Source: Erysipelotrichaceae bacterium UBA4808
GTDB lineage: Bacteria; Bacillota_I; Bacilli_A; Erysipelotrichales; Erysipelotrichaceae
NCBI GenBank assembly: GCA_002402585.1
Contig: DHGC01000092.1
Span: 1-5,759, forward strand
Length of the DNA: 5,759 nucleotides
Direction of reading: 5' to 3'
Shown: piece by piece, positions 1-5,742 of the stretch
Position numbering within the stretch: position 1 is the first letter of the stretch
How the letters are laid out: the number at the start of each line of letters is the position of its first letter
The notes under the pieces: generated by a model
Told to the model about the DNA's origin: nothing
Databases searched by the model: none
The model's input: only the letters and a program-made list of their open reading frames with translations
Program-made: the position numbers and the translations under genes

Positions 1-66
1 CAATACATCAAGAATGAAATGGCAACGTATTTTCCTTTAGGTGTGTATAAGGATAAAGGCGTTTAA
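1..66 (+). CDS. 2-oxoacid:ferredoxin oxidoreductase beta subunit, C-terminal end (partial)
   Basis: Frame 1 is open from the window edge to a TAA at 64-66 and encodes 21 residues containing YFPLGVYKDKGV. This resembles the extreme C-terminus of the TPP-binding beta subunits of 2-oxoglutarate/2-oxoisovalerate:ferredoxin oxidoreductases (KorB/VorB type), where a YFPLGV-like segment is common. The beta subunit carries thiamine diphosphate and an Fe-S cluster and performs the decarboxylating, CoA-dependent oxidation of the 2-oxoacid with ferredoxin as acceptor. The identification rests mainly on the next gene, which encodes the partner gamma subunit and begins one base after this stop; that order is typical of these operons. 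The exact substrate (2-oxoglutarate or branched-chain oxoacids) cannot be decided from this fragment. Confidence 0.75.
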   Translation, partial: QYIKNEMATYFPLGVYKDKGV

Positions 67-67
67 G

Positions 68-610
68 ATGAAAACAATCAAATGTGTATCCGCAGGTTTT
101 GGGGGCCAAGGTGTTTTGACTGTTGGTCAGTTGATTGCAATCTTAGCGATGGATAAAGATTTGGCGGTGAGTTGGATGCCTTCGTATGGACCTGAAATGC
201 GTGGCGGTACAGCCAATTGTCATGTGGTGATTGATGAGAAAGAAGTGAGTTCACCTTTGATTGCGGAGGGCATCACCCATTTGTTGGCGATGAATCAACC
301 TGCTTTAGATAAGTTTATACCGCGTTGTGCTGAAGATGCGGTCATCGTAAGCAACGCATCATTGGTCAAGAATGTGCCCAGTGATTTCAAAGGAACCTTG
401 ATTCCAATCGACTTCAATCAAATCGCTCAAGATTTGAATGAACTCAAGGTTGCAAATATGGCAGCTTTTGGAGCTTTATTGAAAACCATGCCGATGTTTA
501 GTGCAGAAGAAGGCATTGAAGCCATCATTAAAAAACTCGGTAAGAAGAATGAATCTCTCACCGAGTTGAATATCAAAGCATTTGAAATCGGTTATGCATT
601 AAAAGCGTAG
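68..610 (+). CDS. 2-oxoacid:ferredoxin oxidoreductase gamma subunit (KorC/VorC type)
   Basis: This 180-residue protein is the gamma subunit (catalytic domain gamma, POR/KOR family) of a cytoplasmic 2-oxoacid:ferredoxin oxidoreductase. These enzymes convert a 2-oxoacid plus CoA to acyl-CoA and CO2 while reducing ferredoxin. Seen in the sequence: the N-terminal glycine-rich GFGGQGVL motif (residues 10-17), the PSYGPEMRGGTANC block (38-51), a conserved NMAAFGALL helix (130-138) and a C-terminal ELN-KAFE-GY tail. The length is usual for the stand-alone gamma subunit. I chose the ATG at 68 because the protein then begins directly before the glycine-rich motif, an AAAGG ribosome-binding site (55-59) is 8 nt upstream, and only one base separates it from the beta-subunit stop. 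A GTG at 41 in the same frame would overlap the upstream gene and add nine unconserved residues. The gene is followed at once by an intrinsic terminator, so it is the last gene of its operon. The 2-oxoglutarate versus 2-oxoisovalerate assignment is open. Confidence 0.93.
   Translation: MKTIKCVSAGFGGQGVLTVGQLIAILAMDKDLAVSWMPSYGPEMRGGTANCHVVIDEKEVSSPLIAEGITHLLAMNQPALDKFIPRCAEDAVIVSNASLVKNVPSDFKGTLIPIDFNQIAQDLNELKVANMAAFGALLKTMPMFSAEEGIEAIIKKLGKKNESLTELNIKAFEIGYALKA
530..567 (-). terminator. candidate Rho-independent terminator of the efflux operon, inside the gamma-subunit gene
   Basis: The arms AACTCGGT (534-541) and ACCGAGTT (560-567) form a perfect 8-bp inverted repeat. The 18-nt loop can pair further internally (543-545 with 556-558, and 547-548 with 554-555). 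Read on the minus strand, the GC-containing stem runs straight into six T residues (535-530). It lies about 63 nt past the RND permease stop and is the only hairpin-plus-U-tract I could find for leftward transcripts there. The loop is longer than usual, and the repeat lies in codons for a KLGKKNESLTEL segment, so chance is possible. Confidence 0.45.
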
Positions 611-623
611 TTGATTGTATCTG

Positions 624-653
624 AGGAGCTTAGGCTCCTTTTGTTTTATTTTG
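624..653 (+). terminator. Rho-independent terminator of the oxidoreductase operon
   Basis: A perfect 6-bp stem, AGGAGC (624-629) with GCTCCT (634-639), closes a four-base TTAG loop and can be extended by one G-U pair (623/640). It is followed on the plus strand by a T-rich tract (639-653) interrupted only by single G and A bases. It begins 14 nt after the gamma-subunit stop. It works in one direction only: on the minus strand the hairpin is preceded, not followed, by the A/T tract. Unusually, the RND permease stop codon lies in the loop (630-632), and the T tract is the complement of that gene's final codons. Confidence 0.85.
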
Positions 654-3600
654 CATGACCATGTAATAGAAGCTCGGAACGACAACCATGGTTAGAATGG
701 TGGAAACCAATAATCCAAAGAAGAGAACCAAAGCCATTGGAGCCGTCATGGGATCCTTTGAAATAATCAAAGGAATCAAGCCGATACAGGTTGTAATGGT
801 CGTAAGCATGATGGGTCGATAACGAGCATCCACGGCATTCTGACACGCCTCTAAAAGCGTTTGACCTTGTCGCAAGCCTTCGTCCATCACTTCCATGAGT
901 AAGATGCCATTATTGACAACGATCCCAATCAAACTCACCGCCCCCAATAATGCCATGGCTTGAATATCCGATCCAAAGAGATACAAACCAAGAAAGACAC
1001 CCGTCAATGAGAGTGGAATACTCGACATGATGATCAAAGGTTTAATCAACTTTTCAAATTGAACCAAAAGAATCATATAAATCACTAAGATGGCAATCAA
1101 TGCGGAGTATCCAAGATTTTGAATCAAGAGGTAGATATTCGTCAATTCACCATCAAAGCGAACTGAAACACCTTCAGGTAAGATGAGTTCTTCGAGTTTG
1201 TTTCGGAAGCTTAATTCTATCAAAGGTGCAGAATAACCGGGACGGATGTCAGATAAGACGGTGATCGTACGTTGCCCGTTGTGACGATAAATGGATGGAA
1301 TGTTTGCTTCAAGATCCAGGGAAGCCAATTGATACAACTGCATGGTTGTTCCTGTGGCGGAAGATTGGATGGGGAGTCGATTTAGATCATCCAATGAAGC
1401 GATATCGCCTTTGACCAGAATATCCATTTCCTGTCCACCCGCTTTAAAGCTAGAAGGGCGAGTACCCATGAGAGCAGTATTGATTTGCTTAACGATATCG
1501 TATTTTAAGATACCACTGGTGGAGAGAATGTCCTCATGGATGTTTACGACGTATTCATATTCTTTTGGGACATTGTTATCACGTATATTATAAGTGCCAT
1601 CAATTTCTTCTAGGACCGTTTTGATTTGATTGGATGCCATTAAGAGTGATTCAATATCTTCACCACTTAGGGTGAAGACCAATTTAGCGTCTGTTGGCAT
1701 TGCGTATTCAAGGTACTTGACTTCAAGTTTGGCCCCTGCAATATTCTGGTCGAGACGTTGTTGGAGTTCGAATCCAAATTCTTCATTGGTTTTAAAAGAA
1801 CTGTTGGATAAGTCGAGATTAAGCAGAAATTGTGCTTTGTCATCGCCTGGATTTGAGTTGGGGACTGTGATGAAAAACTTAGGAAGACTGGTGCCGACCG
1901 AAGAGACGATTTCATTGATTTCATCGTATTCCTCGAGAATCGTATAAACTTGATCATGAAGGCTTTGCGTTTTTTGGATGGATAAGGCTTCGGTTTCAAG
2001 GTTGATGTATAGGACGGGTTTATCGGAATAAGGGAAGAAACTGATGCCCAATTGTGTGAACAGCAGTGCGGATATACCTAAGCTTAGAAAGGACACAAAG
2101 AGCGTTCTTTTAGGATATTTGAGACCAAGTGCAAGTAGGTCATCAAAGAATTTTCGGATCAGTGAATTGGTAGCTTTATTGATGCGCTTTTCATTTTCTT
2201 TGGTAAAGAAATAATAAGCGAAAACGGGCACGATCAACATCGCCACAAAGTAAGAAGCGATGAGAGTGGAGATGATGACGATGGGGATGGTTGCGACGGT
2301 TTTACCGATGACACCAGGAACAAACAACAGAATCCCAAAGGTGACGATGGTGGTTAGCGTTGATGTGAAAACAGGTGAAGCGGTTTCCTTGATCGCATTG
2401 TAGATTGCATCCTCAATAGCTTCATCTTGATTCACGTGAACTTGAATCGCATCGCTGACCACGATTGCATTATCCACAAGGATGCCTAACGAAATGATCA
2501 ATGCCGCGATCGAAATGAAATGGAATTCAATTTTCATGAGATACATGACGATGAAAGTGATCAAGATTGAGATTGGCAGGGATAATGAGATAATCAATGC
2601 ATTGCGTAAACGGACACCAATCATGACGACAAGGATGATCAATACGATGCTTTCCGCAAGATTGAGGATGAAATCATTGATTGAGGCATCAATGTCTTCT
2701 GGTGAAAAAACCACCTCATTGAAGATAATGTCGGAAGGAAGATCTTGTTTGAGTTCATTGAGAATTGTTCTAACTTTTTGACCAATCAAGACCGCATTTG
2801 TTCCAGGTTCAAAATAACCTGTTAAGAGGACAGCATTTTGACCATTGTGTTGGTAGTTGATTTTATTCTCATTGATGATCGTGACGGTTGCTACATCTTT
2901 CAAGCGAACGAAACCGACTTGTTCCTGGGACCCCCCGATGATGATGTTTTCAATATCTCTAAGATTTTCGAAAGTCGCTGGCGTTTTAACGTTGATGGTC
3001 TCATCTGCGTAGGAGATGGATCCTGAAGGAATGGTCAGGTTCTGAGCCTGTAAAAGTTGTACGATTGTTTCAATGGAAACACGATATAGATATAGATCAT
3101 CGATGTTCACATTGACCAAAACTTCTTTATTGGTTACACCATCAATGTCGATTCGAACCACTTCTTCGACTTGTTCTAAAGCGGTTTTGATTCGTTTGGC
3201 ATAGTTGACCAAATCATCCGTTTGGTAAGCATCGTTGGAGAGGGAAAGAATGAACTGAGGGACATCGGCAAGATCTGTTTTGACTTCACTTTCCATCGCA
3301 AGTGGGGGTAGATCTTTTTGAACATTGGCCACCAAGTCACGGACTTGTTGGAGGGTGCGTTCCGCGTCGACATCGATTTCAAATAACACAACAACGACAG
3401 AGGCACTGTTTACGGAATAAGAGTTTAAGGTTTCAATACCTTGAATGGATTGAAGACTATCCTCGATCTTTTGTGAAACCATGGTCTCAACTTCATTGGA
3501 TGTCGCACCAGGATAGACCGTTGTGATCATGGCTGCCGGAAAGTTGGTATTGGGATTTTCTTGCTTGGGAATTTGGATGTAACTGAAGATTCCGAAGATT

Positions 3601-3668
3601 ACGACAAAAATTAGCGAAAAAATGACGATTTGACGTTGTTTGAGAAAAATCTTAACAAGTTTACTCAT
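630..3668 (-). CDS. RND-family efflux permease (AcrB/HAE-1-like)
   Basis: This 1012-residue inner-membrane permease should export an unknown substrate using the proton gradient, as a trimer with the adaptor encoded just upstream. It has the full RND layout: TM1 (about 11-31), a first extracytoplasmic porter loop (32-335), TM2-TM6 (337-487), TM7 (520-541), a second loop (543-847) and TM8-TM12 (848-1003). Family motifs seen are PGATSNEVE near 53-61, LGILVDNAIVV in TM4 (394-404), GIVVNNGILL in TM10 (915-924) and RYRPIMLTT at TM11 (949-957). By alignment to AcrB, D407, R971 and T978 are kept as D399, R949 and T956, but D408 is N400 and K940 is N919. The ATG at 3668 overlaps the adaptor stop by 8 nt (ATGAGTAA); GGAG at 3682-3679 is a ribosome-binding site 10 nt upstream, in a possible four-bp hairpin. 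The last codons lie within the opposing terminator. The family call is very secure; the substrate is unknown. Confidence 0.96.
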   Translation of the reverse strand: MSKLVKIFLKQRQIVIFSLIFVVIFGIFSYIQIPKQENPNTNFPAAMITTVYPGATSNEVETMVSQKIEDSLQSIQGIETLNSYSVNSASVVVVLFEIDVDAERTLQQVRDLVANVQKDLPPLAMESEVKTDLADVPQFILSLSNDAYQTDDLVNYAKRIKTALEQVEEVVRIDIDGVTNKEVLVNVNIDDLYLYRVSIETIVQLLQAQNLTIPSGSISYADETINVKTPATFENLRDIENIIIGGSQEQVGFVRLKDVATVTIINENKINYQHNGQNAVLLTGYFEPGTNAVLIGQKVRTILNELKQDLPSDIIFNEVVFSPEDIDASINDFILNLAESIVLIILVVMIGVRLRNALIISLSLPISILITFIVMYLMKIEFHFISIAALIISLGILVDNAIVVSDAIQVHVNQDEAIEDAIYNAIKETASPVFTSTLTTIVTFGILLFVPGVIGKTVATIPIVIISTLIASYFVAMLIVPVFAYYFFTKENEKRINKATNSLIRKFFDDLLALGLKYPKRTLFVSFLSLGISALLFTQLGISFFPYSDKPVLYINLETEALSIQKTQSLHDQVYTILEEYDEINEIVSSVGTSLPKFFITVPNSNPGDDKAQFLLNLDLSNSSFKTNEEFGFELQQRLDQNIAGAKLEVKYLEYAMPTDAKLVFTLSGEDIESLLMASNQIKTVLEEIDGTYNIRDNNVPKEYEYVVNIHEDILSTSGILKYDIVKQINTALMGTRPSSFKAGGQEMDILVKGDIASLDDLNRLPIQSSATGTTMQLYQLASLDLEANIPSIYRHNGQRTITVLSDIRPGYSAPLIELSFRNKLEELILPEGVSVRFDGELTNIYLLIQNLGYSALIAILVIYMILLVQFEKLIKPLIIMSSIPLSLTGVFLGLYLFGSDIQAMALLGAVSLIGIVVNNGILLMEVMDEGLRQGQTLLEACQNAVDARYRPIMLTTITTCIGLIPLIISKDPMTAPMALVLFFGLLVSTILTMVVVPSFYYMVMQNKTKGA

Positions 3669-4989
3669 ACGGAAGGATCTCCGTGATATTCACTTCACTG
3701 CCAACGCTTAGAAAGCGTCCGCCCTCAATGACCAATTGATCATTGACATTTAAACCAGACACAAGGACTTGATTGTTGTTGACGGAAAGAATTGTGATTT
3801 TTCGCTTTGCGACACGATCGTTTTGGATGATGTAGACATAATCTTCCCCATCATTAAGAATCGTAGAAAGATTCAACCAGACCCCTTCGCGTAGTCCGAC
3901 ATCGATGGCAACACTTGCGGTCTCTCCAATGTTCAATTGACTGCTGTTTTTAAATTGGATGCGCGTTAAATAGGTTCGACTGTTGGTGTCGGGTAGCTTT
4001 GCCACATCCAAAACCGAGCCATCGTATTTCTCTTCATCAATTGTAATGAAAGCTTTTTGGTTCGCCTTGATATCATTGACACTGCCTTGGCTGACACCGA
4101 TGTGTACGACCATCTCATGACTTGCGACGATGACGGTTGGGGCAAGGGGACTACCAATATCACCAACTTTGGATACGAGTTTAACGACGGTCCCATTGAT
4201 GGAGCTTCGTAAAATATTCGCTTCAATGGTTTCGTTCGCCGAATCGACGATATTTTGACTGATAGTGACCTGGCTTTTGGCAGCCTCTAAATTGGCGTTG
4301 GCTGCGTCTTTGCGGGCTTGAGCGATTTCAATTTCTGATGAGAATTCCACATCGCGCTCTAATCGGTAATCGGTTTCGGCTTGTACTGCTTCCGTATTGG
4401 CTTGTGATAAACGGGTTAAAGCAGTAGCCGCTTCAGCACTGTCTTCCCCATGATCCAATACAGCTTGATCATATTCAATTTGTGCTTGATCTGCTTCAGC
4501 TCGTTTTGACTCTGCGAGCACGCGTTTCTCTTCAATCACCACATCTTGAGCCGCACGATCTTTTATGACCGCGTCATATTCGGCTTCCGCAACTCTGAGA
4601 TCCGCTTCCGCTTCTGTTTGTTGGGCTTTGGACAATCGCAAGGATTCATTCGCATTGTCACGACTGATTTCAGCTTGTTCACTGTTTATTTTTGCCAAAG
4701 CCTGATCTTTTTTAACGGTATCGCCTTCTTTGACATAGATTTCTTCAATGGTTCCAACACTTGCAAAAGTCGCTTGATTCAAGTCTCTTGGTTGAATGAT
4801 GCCGATGAAATTCATGGTTTCCTGATTGGTACGCGTATTGATGGTCATAACCTTGACACTGATTTTCTTAGCTTCCATGACTTCCGCTTCTGGTTTCTGT
4901 GGACGTAGAAAAACAAAGTAGCCAAGCAAGCCCAAGATTAAGGCGATGATGATCCATTTATTTCGTTTCATAAATGGTGTCTCAAACAT
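3661..4989 (-). CDS. RND efflux membrane-fusion (periplasmic adaptor-type) protein
   Basis: This 442-residue HlyD/AcrA-family adaptor would dock on the RND permease encoded directly downstream. Seen in order: a basic MKRNK start and one N-terminal membrane anchor (about 11-29) with no lipobox cysteine; a first lipoyl half with GTIEEIYVKEGDTVKKDQALAKI (79-101, read in two parts); an alpha-helical, Ala/Glu/Gln-rich coiled-coil region (about 103-258); the second lipoyl half (ILRSSINGTVVKLVSKVGD, 259-277); then beta-barrel and membrane-proximal domains. The coiled-coil region is about 150 residues, far longer than in AcrA. The start at 4989 overlaps the TetR stop by 8 nt (ATGTTTGA) and has no clear Shine-Dalgarno sequence, so translation is probably coupled to the regulator. 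An in-frame ATG at 4971 (M7), just before the basic residues and anchor, is a real alternative and also lacks a ribosome-binding site. No outer-membrane factor gene accompanies it in the window. Confidence 0.93.
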   Translation of the reverse strand: MFETPFMKRNKWIIIALILGLLGYFVFLRPQKPEAEVMEAKKISVKVMTINTRTNQETMNFIGIIQPRDLNQATFASVGTIEEIYVKEGDTVKKDQALAKINSEQAEISRDNANESLRLSKAQQTEAEADLRVAEAEYDAVIKDRAAQDVVIEEKRVLAESKRAEADQAQIEYDQAVLDHGEDSAEAATALTRLSQANTEAVQAETDYRLERDVEFSSEIEIAQARKDAANANLEAAKSQVTISQNIVDSANETIEANILRSSINGTVVKLVSKVGDIGSPLAPTVIVASHEMVVHIGVSQGSVNDIKANQKAFITIDEEKYDGSVLDVAKLPDTNSRTYLTRIQFKNSSQLNIGETASVAIDVGLREGVWLNLSTILNDGEDYVYIIQNDRVAKRKITILSVNNNQVLVSGLNVNDQLVIEGGRFLSVGSEVNITEILPYE

Positions 4990-5575
4990 CTAACATCAAG
5001 GTGAAAAGGTTTAAATAGGTTTCTAAAGTCCAATCAATATCGATTTCGAATGAACTTTGGTAAGCGTCTTCGAACAATCGGGATAGTCCTGCAAAGATCG
5101 CATCTGCCAACATGGTGCAGAGTGTTTCCACTTGTTTGTTTTGAGCTTCGATTGCAGGGAACCGTTGGAGAATGATGCCATCGATCACATGTTTGATGGA
5201 CTGTGCGATCTGATCATTGAGTTTAGAATAGCGTAAAAGAATCAGAGTCTCAGTTTGGTGTTTCGAGTAAACTTCGACCAGACCTTGCGTCAATTGTTTG
5301 ACTTGATCTTTAAACCAAGTATTTCGATCCTTTTCATTCAGTTCAAAAGTTGATTGTTTGAGGATGATCGTATTGAAAGCGACAATCGTATCTTGAACCA
5401 ACGCACTGAATAGCTTTTCTTTATTGGGATAATAATGATACAGATTGCCAACGGACATCTTTGCATCTCCTGCGATTCTACGCATGGATGCGTCTTCATA
5501 GCCATAATTAAAAAATTCCGCAAGTGAAGCGTTTAAGATACGTTCACGATATTCTTCTTTGAGTATTTGTGCCAT
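4982..5575 (-). CDS. TetR/AcrR-family transcriptional regulator, probable autorepressor of the efflux operon
   Basis: From the chosen start this is a 197-residue DNA-binding protein. The N-terminal domain carries the typical TetR helix-turn-helix: YRERILNASLAEFF, then SMRRIAGDAKMSVGNLYHYYPNKEKLF (about residues 30-56, quoted in parts), with recognition-helix signature VGNLYHYYPNKEKL. The remaining helical C-terminal domain would bind an unknown ligand and dimerise. I chose the ATG at 5575 because MAQILKEE directly before the first helix is a common beginning in this family and because a strong promoter lies immediately upstream. A start at 5617 would add 14 residues (MKVEIIDEQLYTNG), has no ribosome-binding site, and would place the promoter inside the gene. 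It is the first gene of a leftward operon and overlaps the adaptor gene by 8 nt, so it very likely controls its own promoter and the pump. The ligand is unknown. Confidence 0.93.
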   Translation of the reverse strand: MAQILKEEYRERILNASLAEFFNYGYEDASMRRIAGDAKMSVGNLYHYYPNKEKLFSALVQDTIVAFNTIILKQSTFELNEKDRNTWFKDQVKQLTQGLVEVYSKHQTETLILLRYSKLNDQIAQSIKHVIDGIILQRFPAIEAQNKQVETLCTMLADAIFAGLSRLFEDAYQSSFEIDIDWTLETYLNLFTLMLDV

Positions 5576-5610
5576 GCCATTAGTATACAGCTGTTCATCA
5601 ATGATTTCAA
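5575..5610 (-). promoter_or_regulatory. sigma70-type promoter of the tetR-adaptor-RND operon, predicted leaderless
   Basis: On the minus strand the -35 box is TTGAAA (5610-5605; 5 of 6 consensus bases), the spacer is exactly 17 nt (5604-5588) and the -10 box is TATACT (5587-5582; 5 of 6). Six bases then precede the A at 5575, which is where the +1 normally falls. That A is the first base of the ATG chosen for the TetR gene, and neither candidate start has a Shine-Dalgarno sequence. The boxes are seen directly; leaderless translation is inferred. Confidence 0.65.
5578..5603. promoter_or_regulatory. candidate TetR operator (imperfect 26-bp palindrome)
   Basis: A perfect 8-bp palindrome, ACAGCTGT (5587-5594), is centred between 5590 and 5591. 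Around it the outer arms CATT (5578-5581) and AATG (5600-5603) are also symmetric, as is the pair T5584/A5597. Nine of 13 base pairs across the 26-bp dyad match. It covers the -10 box and most of the -10/-35 spacer, the position expected for an autorepressing TetR dimer. Binding is inferred from position and symmetry only. Confidence 0.45.
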
Positions 5611-5626
5611 CCTTCATGCGTCGATA

Positions 5627-5649
5627 CTTTTACGTCGTTGTGCTAAAAG
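5627..5649. repeat. short inverted repeat upstream of the tetR promoter
   Basis: CTTTTA (5627-5632) and TAAAAG (5644-5649) are perfect 6-bp inverted arms separated by 11 nt, giving a 23-bp dyad. It begins 17 bp upstream of the -35 box. A second regulator site is possible, but the arms are AT-rich and could arise by chance. Confidence 0.25.
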
Positions 5650-5721
5650 AAAACAACGGAATGTGTTTGTAGGCAAAGGATTATAATTTCGCATTATCAA
5701 CAACAGTGCTTACGCATGAGA

Positions 5722-5742
5722 TTAAGCAAAACAATTGCTTAA
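5722..5742. repeat. perfect 8-bp inverted repeat in the region upstream of tetR
   Basis: TTAAGCAA (5722-5729) and TTGCTTAA (5735-5742) form a perfect stem around a five-base AACAA spacer. Outer arms CTTAC (5709-5713) and GTAAG (5743-5747) can extend it with an eight-base asymmetric bulge. On the plus strand a short CCTTTT run follows a few bases later, which is weak for a terminator; no T tract follows on the minus strand. It may be an operator or RNA hairpin for a gene beyond the right edge, or unrelated. The surrounding stretch 5618-5759 has no convincing gene. Confidence 0.4.

Noticed and set aside
41..67. GTG start at 41 for the gamma subunit
   Set aside because: It would overlap the beta-subunit end and add nine residues not expected in the family; the ATG at 68 has a well-spaced AAAGG and directly precedes the conserved glycine-rich motif.
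1342..1947. Two plus-strand reading frames of 83 and 105 codons opposite the RND permease
   Set aside because: They are antisense to well-conserved RND coding sequence, have no recognisable domains and no ribosome-binding signals of note; shadow frames.
3670..3683. Small hairpin (CGGA/TCCG) that could hide the permease ribosome-binding site
   Set aside because: Only four base pairs, within a region translated as the adaptor C-terminus, so ribosomes would melt it; not convincing as a regulatory element.
4546..4908. A 120-codon plus-strand frame opposite the adaptor gene
   Set aside because: Phenylalanine-rich composition is the expected complement of the Glu/Lys/Ala-rich coiled-coil codons; no family resemblance.
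5680..5687. TATAAT boxes on both strands within a palindromic ATTATAAT
   Set aside because: No acceptable -35 box lies 15-19 bp upstream on either strand and there is no extended -10 TG; the sequence may simply be AT-rich. A weak upstream or divergent promoter is not excluded.
5716..5742. Eight-codon rightward reading frame (MRLSKTIA) across the right-edge inverted repeat
   Set aside because: No ribosome-binding site, very short, and its codons are dictated by the inverted repeat.
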